Assembly: GCF_026914265.1 (NCBI RefSeq)
Contig: NC_069124.1
Span: 11,983,723 to 12,047,722 of the forward strand
Reading direction: 5' to 3'
DNA: 64,000 bases
Source: Mya arenaria
Lineage: Eukaryota > Mollusca > Bivalvia > Myida > Myidae
Positions 12,401 through 24,330 of this stretch are shown in pieces; the first letter of the stretch is position 1, and each line of letters begins with the position of its first letter. The notes below the pieces were generated by a model. It was given only the letters and a program-made list of their open reading frames with translations, was not told the DNA's origin and did no database searches. A program made the position numbers and the translations under genes.

Positions 12401-13482
12401 ATTGGAGGCATATAAAGTCAAGGACGAACAAATGATAGATTTTCTTCTTGATGTTTTTATGGTAAAATTATACAAACGAATTAACTTGACTTTGCATCAA
12501 GATGAACATTTCTTAATGTATTTATAAGAAGAAACATACTTACGTTCAGAAGCGTTGCTTTCAAATGACATCAACACAGATTTATAAACAATATTTTGTG
12601 TGTTTTAGGAGTCATTTACATTTTGCAAAACGAAACTGGATACCAACTGGCAGTTAGTTACAGGATGGTATTTTGACGAGGTAAGTCAATTACTTCTATT
12701 ACGCTACTCAATCAAAATGTACAATTACAATAAACAAACGTTTACCCCTTCTTAATTTTTCAGAATTTGCCCAATAGCAAGTCTTTGAAAAAGGCGTTCA
12801 AAGATGGCAGGAAGTCAATGGTTCCTCGACTCCTGACTGAAATTGAAAAGGTATATTTTTGTATTTAGTGATATTGAATTCTCACTTAAAGAAATAATCT
12901 TAATGACTTCAAAATATCAGGCCATTTATACCAAAGGTAAAGAACATGCAAATAGAAATCTAGTAGTGCATAGATGTAATAGATAGAAACTTATTTTGTT
13001 TTTTACAGAAATTTAATACCTATCTTTGTGGTTTCTGCAAGAACGCAAGTCTCCAGCCCGTTTTGACGAGTGGTAAAATGAAAGAGTACGTGTCCAGTTG
13101 CGCAAAGTTGAGTTTGCTGATGAACGCGAGCGATCTACCGGTAATCGTTGACTGTCCTGGCTGGGTGCCATGCACACCAGACTACCAGTCGGAACAGGAT
13201 GAGCACTCTGGTGTATTTGAACAAGCTACTGTCAACGCTGAAGGCGATGAGAGCAACAAGAATAGTACGTCGGATCTTAAAGAGAGGCGGGATTTCAACA
13301 AAGAACTATTTAAAGAATACACCGTGAGAGGGAAATACGTGGAGTTTTTCGTGTGGCCTGTGATGTACCTGCACGAGAACGGTCCGGTGTTGACCAAGGG
13401 AATTGCTCAAGGTACCGAAAACAAAATGGTATCAGATGATGATCATCGATGGATGTGGTGGAAGACGACCAATATCGTATAA
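9496..13482 (+). CDS. Copy A: coiled-coil MIEAP C-terminal-domain-like gene
   Basis: Nine exons by splice sites and phase: 9496-9555, 9713-9779, 10254-10442, 10994-11182, 11740-11958, 12263-12461, 12609-12680, 12764-12850, 13009-13482. Every join keeps frame, giving about 517 residues to the TAA; at least one upstream exon is missing because the first exon starts mid-codon. The first two exons hold a short hydrophobic, Cys-rich segment (FALICCC, then LTKLWKYL) that may be a membrane anchor. Three coiled-coil exons follow, the first two near-identical. The C-terminal region has RPTKLAEMFSELY, NWQLVTGWYFDE, CGFCKNASLQP, FFVWPVMYLHENGPVL and KGIAQG. I match it to the C-terminal domain of mitochondria-eating protein (MIEAP/SPATA18), from memory of the family. 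MIEAP acts in mitochondrial quality control; the role of this mollusc-type paralogue is inference only. Confidence 0.72.
9780..10253 (+). other. Intron between anchor exon and first coiled-coil exon of copy A
   Basis: Begins GTAAAT at 9780 and ends TTTTAG at 10253. Its last ~240 bp (from about 10010) are repeated ahead of each further coiled-coil exon, marking the start of the duplicated block. Confidence 0.75.
10254..11733 (+). repeat. Two tandem ~740-bp exon-plus-intron units in copy A
   Basis: Unit one starts at 10254 and unit two at 10994, exactly 740 bp apart. They differ at only a handful of positions over exon and intron. A third, older and more diverged copy follows (exon 11740-11958). 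Each exon begins and ends in phase 2, so adding a copy extends the protein by 63 residues without changing frame. Confidence 0.9.
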
Positions 13483-14079
13483 ACATGATGACTAATTGGT
13501 AGATACTAATTGACCCAAGATAAGCATACACATTGTAAAATATTGAAAGGAGATGTTAGGAATATGAATCCTTAGCGCCAACGAAGACATATGTTACACA
13601 ATACAGTTTCACAATATTACAGACTAAATTAATGTGATTGAATAGTTGTCTAGTATTATTTGAGACATACTTGAAACTACATTAATGACTAAGTTCATCT
13701 AAAATATTAAAGTGGAGTACTTTCAATTTTACAAAACTTAACTTTAATGCTTACTTATTCAATAAACGCTGAATACGTTTTTTTTTTTAAATGCATTACC
13801 TTTTACATGAAAACTGGTTTTAAACAAAAGACGATAACTCATTTGTAGTAAACATTAGATTATCCTTCGTAGTACGAGGGGTTTCCAATTAAAACTTTGA
13901 CAATATGTAGATTAGAATGTGGCGTCTTGATGCAACAAAACCAATTGTCATTGAAATGTCGAAACGTTGAGGGTAGTCTCCATGACAATGTCCTTTAACG
14001 TTGCTCAGTCTAAATTGTCATTTTTAATTATATCTGATTGCCTAATCACTTTAGTTACTCCCATGTGTACATCAAGATT
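13483..14079 (+). other. 3' region of copy A
   Basis: Non-coding and collinear with sequence after copies B and C. It holds the AATAAA at 13761 and the word AGTACGAGGGGTTTCC, shared by all three units. Confidence 0.6.
13761..13766 (+). promoter_or_regulatory. Putative polyadenylation signal of copy A
   Basis: AATAAA about 280 bp past the stop. The same position in copy C also reads AATAAA (48291), whereas pseudogene B has TTAATTAAA there. Confidence 0.6.
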
Positions 14080-14350
14080 TCCTTGCTTGTGAATGCAAGC
14101 GATCCACCCGTATTTCTTGAGTGATGTGAGCTTACTTAAAGGGATAAACAGCCTTTTGAAGCAGGCAAAGAAAATCTGGGGTTTAACATTAATGCATAAT
14201 CCACAGAAACAAACAGCATACTTGAAAATAAAGTATTGCTAAAAGGCGGCCAAACTTCTAATCCATTTGATATTGCAGAAACGAATTCATAAAAAAGAGA
14301 GTATCGAAAATAGATCTCCGAGGTCATGGTACGCGTACTTTCTACCTTAC
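14080..14350 (+). pseudogene. A': decayed solo last exon
   Basis: Resembles the start of the family's last exon (GTGAATGCAAGCGATCCACC, coding VNASDPP, compare NANDPP in copy D), then the word GATAAACAGCCTTTTGAAGC shared with B' and C'. It is truncated: the part corresponding to 29790-30545 of unit 2 is absent, so the VWP block is lost. Confidence 0.6.
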
Positions 14351-15239
14351 TTTGCGCATTTAAATGTTAGGAACATTTTTCCTTGCGGCAAACGACGCCG
14401 AAGGTATTTTTTAAATATATTTATAGTACATGTATTAAATAAAGACTTGTAAGTCGAATCACAGAATAACACTTTCACCAAATTCTAGTCAAAAACGTTT
14501 TACTTTATGGACATGTGGACCCTAATGCAAGCAATAAAATAATCACAATGTGCCAAGATAGACAAAACATGACCGTAATATGTTTGCCCAAAAGCTCATC
14601 ATTAATTGCCCAGGGGCAAAACCAACGTAGAAAGCCATGGAGTTGTCGAAATCTTGAAGTGCTTGAATGCTCCGTATGCTAGAAGGAGACTAATGAGCCG
14701 ACACTACTAGAACATGTATAATTTTACAAGCATTCAAACTTAGCTTTTATTACGGACACAACTAAAGAACTGCGTCTTTGGTAAACAAACACCTTGCAAA
14801 ATCAGAAAATGCACTAAAACATGTTCGGGAATGTCAATTTATGAACAGTACTACATCTTCTTAAAACGTAAATATCTCAATTACATTACCGTCTTATAAA
14901 AATACTTGCATTTCAATAACCGACCCTACTCCCATGTATTTTATATGATCTTTCGCAAGCCTTATAAGAAATTGCTGGACAAGGTCTTTCCAGCCTAACC
15001 CAACATATTACTTAGATGCTTATCTGTTAGCCATTGCATAACATAGTTGCCATTTTTAAGCTTTTGTGTTCTATGCTGATGTACCACTAGAAACATACAA
15101 TTAGCACAAAGAACGCGTATGTTCCGACAGGTCAATAGTTGTAATTCTTGTTCTTATTGATGGCCTGAATGGGCAAGTACTTCCCCATTAATACAAATAT
15201 ACAGTTTCCGATTAATCAGACTGAGGATAGAGTAAAAAC
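14351..15239. other. Spacer shared by units 1 and 2
   Basis: Collinear with about 30560-31430 at high similarity (shared words TGGACATGTG-ACCCTAATGC and CCTTGCAAAATCAGAAAATG). No gene recognised on either strand. Confidence 0.6.
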
Positions 15240-15289
15240 GATGAAATATCTACATATATTCATAATACTATGCTGGTTCAAATGGCCCA

Positions 15290-15745
15290 ATGTCCGAAAA
15301 TACACAATATGAAATGTTCGCAATTGTTTGCGAGAGCGTATTTTGCACATCTGCTAGAGGTAAATCGCTAAAATCTGTATGGTCACTGTCCCTCAGAGTC
15401 TTATCAAGTGGTAGCTGCATCATTCGCAAATCTCGGTCCATAATTTGGGGACCGACGGTAAAAGGCCCGGTAGTAGGAATCGTGGTGACCGCTCCAATGT
15501 CGTCTATTCTTCCGTACAGGTCTATTGTCCGGCCTCATAGTGTCGGAAAGTCGTGTCGCACGCCCGATCAAGGCGAACTAGATGACGCGATAACCGGCCC
15601 ATTGATTTCTTCCCCCTATCCCGCGAGCACGTCCGTCGTCGACAGAGAACCTCTCAGTTATGACGGTGATACGCTTGATGGTGCTGGGCCTAGTCGCGCC
15701 ATCTTCGGCCTTCGAACTTCCTCCACAATAGGTTGTATTTTGTAG
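15290..15745 (+). CDS. Duplicated GC-richer ORF of unknown function (unit 1)
   Basis: A 151-codon plus-strand ORF, GC-richer than its surroundings, with a partner at 31489-31951. I do not recognise the protein. The plus reading is Ser/Arg-rich. The minus strand also has an open stretch across part of it (for example QIMDRDLRMMQLPL and DSDHTDFSDLPL) that looks more like ordinary soluble protein. The coding strand is therefore undecided. It could be an exon captured with the duplicated unit or part of an old transposon. Confidence 0.35.
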   Translation: MSENTQYEMFAIVCESVFCTSARGKSLKSVWSLSLRVLSSGSCIIRKSRSIIWGPTVKGPVVGIVVTAPMSSILPYRSIVRPHSVGKSCRTPDQGELDDAITGPLISSPYPASTSVVDREPLSYDGDTLDGAGPSRAIFGLRTSSTIGCIL

Positions 15746-15789
15746 GAAATGGAATGAACAATTTACAACTTAGGGTGACGTAGTTGTCA

Positions 15790-16200
15790 TGCAAGTCACA
15801 ATTGTTAAATTTGGCGAGAACATGGATTCACTTAGTTAATCCTTTTTGAAATATATCTTAATAAACGTCTTAAGCAATTTATAAATCACACACTTTTATA
15901 TTATTTCTTTTATTTGAAAATTGTTACACAATTGTTACAATATGGCGAGCACATGGATTTACCCAGTTAAACTTTTTTGAAATATATCTTAATAAACGTC
16001 TTCAGCAATATATCAATCACACTCTTTTATATTTTTAATTTGAATAATAATTACCTGCCTAATGTGATCGATCGATGTACCATTTAAACATGTATCACTT
16101 GGCGAGTACATGGATTTACAAAGAAAACGACTTTTGTTACTTTCTTTGATAATAATATCTCGCTAATAATATGCAATCAATCAAAAATAGTTTGTTTTTT
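15790..16200. repeat. Three imperfect ~125-bp tandem repeats
   Basis: The words TGGCGAG-ACATGGATT and TTTGAAATATATCTTAATAAACG recur. The first two copies (about 15805-15930 and 15930-16055) are closest; the third (from about 16090) is divergent. The same set is present in unit 3, split there by the TTAA transposon at 32069. Confidence 0.7.
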
Positions 16201-16274
16201 CATTGTTACAAAAATGTACTCGTTAGTGTACAGTAATAGCTTTAAATATTTGAAAACAAATCAATGAAAATAAG

Positions 16275-16565
16275 ATGGGTTGCGTCGAGGACAACACCGC
16301 GAATGTCACATTACCCGACGATATTTCCATCTCCATTGTCATATTGTTTACTGTTTTAAAAGGTCTACAACATTTGTTAGACCTTATATTACACATTTAT
16401 GCTAACTTTTACCCAAATCGCCAACACATAATATTCGAGCGATTTGTATGTACTTTAAAATATAGGAAAATCAAGCGGAGTTTTTTTAGTCATTTTTTAA
16501 AGTTAACAAGATTGGCTACACAAATTAATACCTGGATGTATTTATGTGCGTCTGACATAAATTAA
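16275..16565 (+). CDS. Small MGC-type ORF with hydrophobic segment (unit 2)
   Basis: A 96-codon ORF beginning MGCVED, a possible N-myristoylation and palmitoylation start, followed by a hydrophobic stretch (ISISIVILFTVLKGLQHLL). The unit 3 copy at 39920 keeps the frame without indels for 55 codons and then stops. A candidate donor GTATGT lies at about 16444. It may be an orphan or an upstream exon of the family; I have no functional match. Confidence 0.3.
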   Translation: MGCVEDNTANVTLPDDISISIVILFTVLKGLQHLLDLILHIYANFYPNRQHIIFERFVCTLKYRKIKRSFFSHFLKLTRLATQINTWMYLCASDIN

Positions 16566-17400
16566 ATGTTTAATTGTGTATACATAAATATTCTGCATTG
16601 AAGTGATTAATAACATCACAGTGGGTCAGAACGCCTCTGTGACGTCCCAAAAATGGTTAACGGCAGAACTCTGAATAATGTTTACCTTTACAACTTCGCA
16701 TACAAGTGCGTTTTTTTAAAAGGGTTGTTCCCATATCCCACTCCATGTCTTCAACGACTACTTAGAAAAAAAAAAAAACAAGACAATATAATTTCAAAAA
16801 TTCAATTATTTCAAATATTGAAATGCAGTAGAGCATTGGACATTGACTGATGTGCATCATAACATACAACATTACATATACAATTAAATATAACATAGTT
16901 GTTTAAGTCACTCGATAATATCATTAACTAACAATATATGTAAGAAATTGTAAACATTTTACACACATATCAGATCCATCAGTGATAAACCTCGTAATAC
17001 TGGCATTATTATTATAAAATTTCAACTTAAACAAAACGCTGTTACTCAGTCAAATGTCCAAAGCTGATTGACTTTCAGCGCCAAAACTCCTCGTGCAACT
17101 TGAAACTATGAACGCCACCTATCTGACATTACTTTCAATAAAGGGAATTAATTATCTTCTTATTCATTCCATTCAAACTAAGAAAATTATATTTCCATCG
17201 ACTTTGTGTTCTGAAATGAAATGATTAGAACTGGTCAACTCTGAAACAAATATAACGGTTTTAACATGCACTAGATAATCGTATAATGCGTAGCATCCAA
17301 GTTTTTGGTACGCTCGGGCATAAGTTTATCTATGTGTAAAGTGTGGAGTGTTACAAACAAAGACTGGAGGTAAATATATATGTTACTGAGATGACTGAGA
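16566..17400. other. Unit 2 spacer
   Basis: Matches 40210-40990 (unit 3) and, in part, 5930-6424 (unit 1). No gene recognised. Confidence 0.6.
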
Positions 17401-17555
<155 letters not shown>

Positions 17556-20389
17556 TATTATTTTTCTAAACTTAACATAATTGTTTACAGTCCTGAACAT
17601 TTACGCAGTTTAGAAAATTGATACTGATAGCATTCTGCTTGCTCTTGGTTAATTTATCTAAAGGACTTAGAAAAATCTTCTTTTTTTCTTTTAAGTAATC
17701 GCCATGCGAAGTTCGACAAACCTTCCTACAATTGGGAAAATACAGAACTACACTCTTTCAAGTCTGAAAGAGGCTTGATCAAAATAGGTTGTATGCAGGC
17801 ACAACTGGATCAGAAAGACTATGAGATACATGCTCTAAAAGAGAACCTTAAAAAAATAGCACAAGACAAACGTCAAGCAGAGATGGAGAAGCAAGATGCT
17901 CTAACTAGGTAGGTGGAAAGTTGTGTGGCAATTTACTCTGACAAAAAGTGCATTCTCGAGCTTATGCAATATTACCTTTTGACGCCACCTGTAATCCAAC
18001 TCTTGGCACCAAAACGATAGGAAAAATTTAACAAGTGTCTCGGGTATGAGTTATAGGCATATGTAAATTGCTACCAGCTATGAGGTAAACCGTAAAAGGT
18101 TCATCTGGAGAGATAGGTCGAACCTGTAAGCGATTTAAGTTTACAGCTGTGTCATTCATTAGATAAGGTCTGCATAAGATTCACTGGTATAGTGTCATTA
18201 AAACATCTTACATACCATTGCAGATTGGGCGAGGTTATCTCAGTAAAGCTCAGGGACAAAATCCAAGTATCGCGGATTTAAATGATCCGTTCAGACCCAC
18301 AAAACTGGCTGAGATGTTTAGTGAGCTGTACGAGAATGAATGGACTGCCCTTTACACTGTAATGGAGAACTATACAGTCAAGGACAAACACATGATAGAT
18401 TTTCTTTCGATGTTTTTATGGTAAACTTCTACAAACGAATGAACTTGAATTTGAATCTTAATGAACATCTGTTAGAGTACTCGTAAGAAGAAATATACTG
18501 TCAGAAGCGTTGATTTCAACATGGCATCAAAAATATTTAATAAAAAATATTTTGTATGTTTTTTAGGAATCATTTACATTTTGCAAAGCGGAACTTGATA
18601 CCAACTGGCAGTAAGTTACAGGATGGTATTTGAACGAGGTAAGTCAACTACTTTTTTAACTATATTACTAAATCAAAGTTATATATTATACACTGAAAAT
18701 AAACAAACGTTTACCACACGTTTAATTTTTCAGAATTTACCCAACAGCCAGGCTTTGAAAAAGGCGTTAAAATATGGAAGGAAAACAATGGTTGCTCGAC
18801 TCTTTACTGAAATCGAAAAGGTATATAGTTATATTTAATTATATTGCATTCTAACTCGAAGAAATAATCTTAACGACTTCAAAATATAAGGACATTTATA
18901 CGGGTCGGTATAAAACGCAGCGATTTACGCAGCCAATATAATCATATAGGGAAAACGCAGCGGTAGCGCAGCCAATATTAGTCCGGGTTCCAAGTCCTCA
19001 TTTTTGAGAAAAAAGTGTCCGGCATGTTATACAAATTATTTTTATATGTCGTGTTAGGAGAATGTCTATTGTTTATGAAAAGTGCCTTTGGCCACATGGC
19101 GGCTCTTGCGAATTCGCTAAATTCAAGATGGCGTTCAAAATGGCCGCCAAAATTTGTAATATGAGAAATAATCAAATAATAGGTTGATAAGATATTTTGA
19201 AAGTAAATATTAAAACCAAATCACTTTTAAATATATACATACACTCACTACTGTTCAGATTCAAGTTTATTTACATTTTTATATTTTAAAGGTCAAGGTC
19301 ATTTTAGAGGTCAAAATGTAAATTTTGAGAAAAATACACTATCGGACTGGCTTCTTTTTTATTTTTTAAAAATGATAATGTGTATCAAGCTTATATATAT
19401 ACCAAAATGAACTGCTATGTATGTTCTTTCAATATTTTACTTTGAATGCACCCTATATGCTGTTTCCATGGAGATATTTAAAATGGCGTACAAACAGTCA
19501 CTATTCAGAATAAGCAAAAAATGATAAAAACAGATGGCTATTATAAATTGCTAATTCGGTAAAAATGTAATGTTTGAATATATGGAGAAACATTTTCGTG
19601 GATATGACTCCTCTCATAATGTTCTTCAAATTGACATACAGCCTTAACTACTTCAAGGTCGAGGTCATTTTTTTTCAAGGTCAAATAAAAAAATGTACCC
19701 GAAAAATTGATTCTTTCCTGCAATATTGTCGATTTTTTTTTTATTTATGTGTAGTTTGTGTCAAAAAGAGGCCGGTCAGTTTTCAGAGAACAGTGTCAGA
19801 GTTTCTAAACACATTTTGGTGCCATAGCAGTACACGTTGCATAATGAAAGTGCAGAAATTGGCGTTACCATTAAGTTTTCCAGTTAAATTTTTTACTATA
19901 TACCTATGTCTTAAATCTAAATACAAGCAGTGTTTCTATTTCATAATATGCTTAAAATTACAAATAATGGTTATTATAAGGTCATAACACAAAATTGTAC
20001 CTTGCACTTAGAGATTGCCAATCTATATACTAGTTTTATCGTTTTGAAGATATTTCAAGTTTAGTTTTGTTAAAAAATATTGCCAAATTCTGTATTTCTA
20101 CTTCATTTTATTTAATTTATACTAATGTGTAAAGAGAAAGCAGTTCTTAATTGAAAGGTGGTCGAATGTTTTGAATAAAAATGTGGAATGAAGGGAAACT
20201 AGTCAAATACGAAAAAAAACTTATAGGATATACAAGTTAATTTAAAACGAAAAGAACAAACTTCGGATTTCATTGGACAAATATATCATATCATATAAAT
20301 ATGAATCTCCTGTTATGTGTCTTGCTTGGGTTTGTTTTGCTCTAAATATACTATATCGTTCCGATAATGTTGTCTTAAGGGCATTGTGT

Positions 20390-21425
20390 ATGCTTACTTA
20401 GAGCTTCACATGGCTTTGTTTGGATCTAAATGGGCTCTATGGTTTCCAAAATGTGGTCTATTTGACACTGAGTAGGCTTATTTAGTGCTGCACATGAGTT
20501 TGTTTGGCTCTAAACAGGCTTTATATTTGCCAAACTGTAGTTTAATGCGTACATAATAAGCTAATTTACAGCTGCACATTGGTTTGTTTTGATCTTAATG
20601 GGCTTAATATTTTCCAAAATGTGGTCTAATGGGCACTGTGTATGCTGACTTAGAGCTGCACATATGTTTGGTTTTATCTAAATGGGCTTTATGGTTTCCA
20701 AAATGTGGTCCATTTGACACTGAGTTGGCTTATTTTGAGCTGCCCATGGGTTTGGTTTGGCTCTAAATGGGCTTTATGGTTTCCAAAATGTGGTCTATTT
20801 GACACTGAGTAGGCTTACATAGAGCTGCACATGGGTTTGTTTGGCTCTAAACAGGCTTTATGGTTTCCCAAATGTGGTCCATTTGACACTGAGAATGCTT
20901 ACTCAGTGCTGCAGATATTTGCGAAAATGTGGTCTAATGGGCACTGTGTATGCTTACTTAGAGCTTCGAATGGATTTGTTTGGATCTAAATGGGCTTAAT
21001 GGTTTCCAAAATGTGGTCTTAAGAGCACGGTGTATGCTTATTTAAAGCTTCAAATGAGTTTGCTTGGATCTATACGGGCTTTATGGTTTCCAAAATGGAG
21101 TCTATTTCATACTGGGCAAGCTTACTAAGTGCTGCACATGGGTTTGTTTTTATCTAAACTGGCTTCATATTTGCCAAAATGTGGTCTAATGGGTACTGTG
21201 TAAGCTTATTTAGAGCTGCACATGGTTTTGTTTGGCTCTAAATAGGCTTAATGGTTGCCAAATGTGTATTTTCATGACACTGAGTAGGTTGAATGAGAGC
21301 TTCACATGGGTGTGATTGGTTCTGAATGGGCTTAATGGTTTCTAAATGTGGTCTATTTGACACTGAGTAGGCTTAATTAGAGCTACACATGGGTATGTTT
21401 GGCTCTAAATAAGCATTATTGTAGT
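20390..21425. repeat. ~84-bp satellite array, about 12 copies
   Basis: Repeated words TTTCCAAAATGTGGTCTA, GACACTGAGTAGGCTTA, GCTGCACATGGGTTTGTTTGG and CTCTAAA-GGCTTTATGG recur every 83-84 bp. Copies are diverged by point changes and small gaps. More degenerate relatives continue to about 21960 and from 22880 to 23060, on either side of the nested pogo-like element. Confidence 0.85.
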
Positions 21426-21961
21426 CACAATTGACTTGATAGATAATTGAACCTACTTTATTATAGACCTATTGATATGCTTGACTGTACACTGGTACTG
21501 GTACTGTTTCGGCTCGTATAGAACCTACATGGTCTTGAATATGGCAACTTTATGGATCACTTGACACTCGATTGGCTTCATACGGTCTATATTTGGCAGA
21601 TATCAGAAATGAAAAAAGTTTATTGGACACAAAGCGGACTTGCGAACAGCCATAGTGTGATGATGGTCTGGAAGATTGGGTTAGATTACAGCCCCAAAGC
21701 GGTTGAATGACCGCTGGCTTGGCTTTCGTTGAGCCCGTATGTGTTTATTTGATAATGAAAGCGTTTGTCTGTTACCATAATAGTGATTTTTGAGCTCTTG
21801 ACGAACCCTTCTGTAGTAAGAAAGGTACAAAATGGGCTTTATTGCAATCATTCAGAGGGCTGTTGGGGACCTTTTGTGTCATGTGGATTCTTTTTTTGGC
21901 GCTCAGAAGGGCACGAAATGAGCCATAATGGGATGTCGGGCATTCAGTAGGCTTATATATA

Positions 21962-22877
21962 CAGTGAAACTGAGTTCCCTCAAATAAGCGGTCGTTCGAG
22001 AACCGGCGTTCCCTCAAGGTCGGAGCTTGGTCCCGAACTTTTTTCCTTCTATTTTCATATAAAATATACCCACGCTGCATCGAAACCTAATTATGTCGAA
22101 CAGTCGAGAAATATCCTCGGTCCCAAGTACACAAATCGTGCACAAAACCTTATGGCTCCCTCGAGGACATAATTTCACACTTTTTCCCGAACGCGTGTTC
22201 CAAAATAAATAAACAATTGCTAGGTGTTATCATTTTCGCAAGTTGTAAAAATTGCAATGACAGTTGAAAGGAAATTTGATAAGGTGTGAAAAACCGTTTT
22301 TCACTGTTAACGCATGACCGATATTAGTTGATATGGGCATTTGAGATGATAATTAGGAGAAGTTAATGACGAGAAGTTAACGCTTTAGATGTGGTCAGAA
22401 GGTTCTTTGAATTCACTGCCGATGCTGACCGTGATCTTCAGACGCTCTGTACGCTGTCGCGTCACATTACGATTGAACAGTTTCGCGACACCGACAAGAT
22501 GCGCCAATCAACAATCCTTGATTTTGCGAAACTTAAATCTGACTAATGCCACAATATGTACTGTCATTCAAATGTTGCTTGTTACGAAAATGTGCTTTTT
22601 TGTTAAAATAAACATTTCTATTTATTCAATTATTGTTTTTTTTCTTTTGCGTTTTACATTTAGTTTACGTCAACCTTTGAACATATGAGCGATTTCCACA
22701 ACGGAACACATAATCGGTGTCTTAGTAAACAGTCTGTTTGACGACTTCAAACTTAAAATACACTGAAAGATATTTCAGATCAAACTGGAAAAATTGAAAA
22801 TCGGGTCGTTCGAAACATCGGTTCCCTCGAGGTTTTGGCTCGGTCCCTGGCGACCTCGAGCGATCGCAGTTTTACTG
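21962..22877 (+). mobile_element. pogo/Tigger-like element, internally deleted
   Basis: 916 bp between TA dinucleotides, with ends CAGTGAAACTGAG on the left and the complement (GTTTTACTG) on the right. Inverted similarity extends inward (CCGGCGTTCCCTC on the left, GAGGGAACCG in the complement of the right). An open stretch near 22405-22545 reads FTADADRDLQTLC then STILDFAKLKSD and a stop, like the tail of a pogo-family transposase. The rest of the gene is gone. It interrupts the degenerate satellite. Confidence 0.72.
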
Positions 22878-23584
22878 TAAACACTTTATGGCCTGCTTAG
22901 CAGGTATTATACCTAGAACGAACTCATTTTGGGTTATGATATCAATACATTAAGTTGGCAAAACATTGGATGGACTTGAAAAGGCTGGATGTGCTTACAT
23001 GGGACTCATAAAAATATATGTCATGTAGCATGTTTAAATTGGCTCAAGAAGGGACATTTTCTGGTTGACTTGACTTTTAATATGGGAAATATATTACCTA
23101 TATGGTTAAAACTGCTTGGTTATTTTGGTAATGTATAGACGTTTTTAGATCAAATTTAACCAAAATATAAATAAATTAAATAATAACAACGTCGATATTG
23201 AACATATTTGCATTTTGACATTCAAATGACATTCAAATGAGTTTGACTTTGATTTTGAAAAGCTTAATTTTGTATTTCAATGTGAACTACTTTATAAAAT
23301 AGTTAACATCTATTGGTGTGCATATATGTTTAAAAATGAAACAGTTACAATGTACTAATAATGAAATCTCATGGAATCAACAAATTGTTGTAACTGCCTT
23401 GGGTAACATGTACAAGGACGACACCTAGTTGTCTCCATATCATCTTTAAAACATTTCACTTAAAAGTAACTGAACAGAGATCAAAATAGAGAAAACTATC
23501 AATCACTTTTCTGCAAACACGAATTAATTAACAAAATTTAAAAAATAAAAAGGCGAAAATAACAATATTCTCAACTGTTTGTGT

Positions 23585-24330
23585 TTCAATATATTTTGAC
23601 CTTGAACTGACCTTGACCTTGAAGCAATCAGATAAGTATGTCAACATGAAGCACAGTATGAAATTGATACATGCCATGAATTAAGATATACATATTAATT
23701 GACTGTTACACTAGCACAACTTGCCATAAGACTCGTTCAGCAATAACAATCTTGCGATCACCTTTAATTGGCACACTCTAACGGTATGATCCTTGGCGGT
23801 GACGGTTTCAAAAAATAAAAAAGCTATACCCTAAACAATTGTTTTAAATGAGGGAACATATAATTTACAATTCTGTCTACGCCTTTAGACACATACTAAA
23901 TGTAAATTGAAATGAAAATGGAAAAAAGTATATAGAAAAAAACATATTTTGAGTTATTTTGCATATTTTGACCTTGAAATGACCATGACCTTGAATTGGC
24001 TGAAATAAGCTTAAATTTGACATGGGAGAGGTCAGACATAAAGCATACAATTTAATAGATACAAGCCATGCAATTAGACTTTCAGAGTAACACTAGCACA
24101 GTTTGCTATAAGACTCTTACAGCAATAGCAATCTTGCGACCACCTTTGGCATGCTATTATAGTATGAACCCTTGGCGTTTTCAAAAAATATAGAAGCTTT
24201 ATCCTAAAATATTGTTTTAAATGAAGGAACATACAATTTACAATTCTGCCAGCACTTTTTGACACACACTTAACATAAATGAATTAAAAAAGAAGAAAAG
24301 TGAACGGGAAAAATAGAATTTTAGGGCATT
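23585..24330. repeat. Imperfect ~360-bp tandem repeats in the right end of the Mutator-like element
   Basis: Two long blocks (from about 23595 and about 23960) and a partial third (from about 24335) start with TTTGACCTTGAA and share ACACTAGCACA-TTGC, ATAAGACTC and AATCTTGCGA. They enlarge the right arm relative to the left. Confidence 0.65.
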
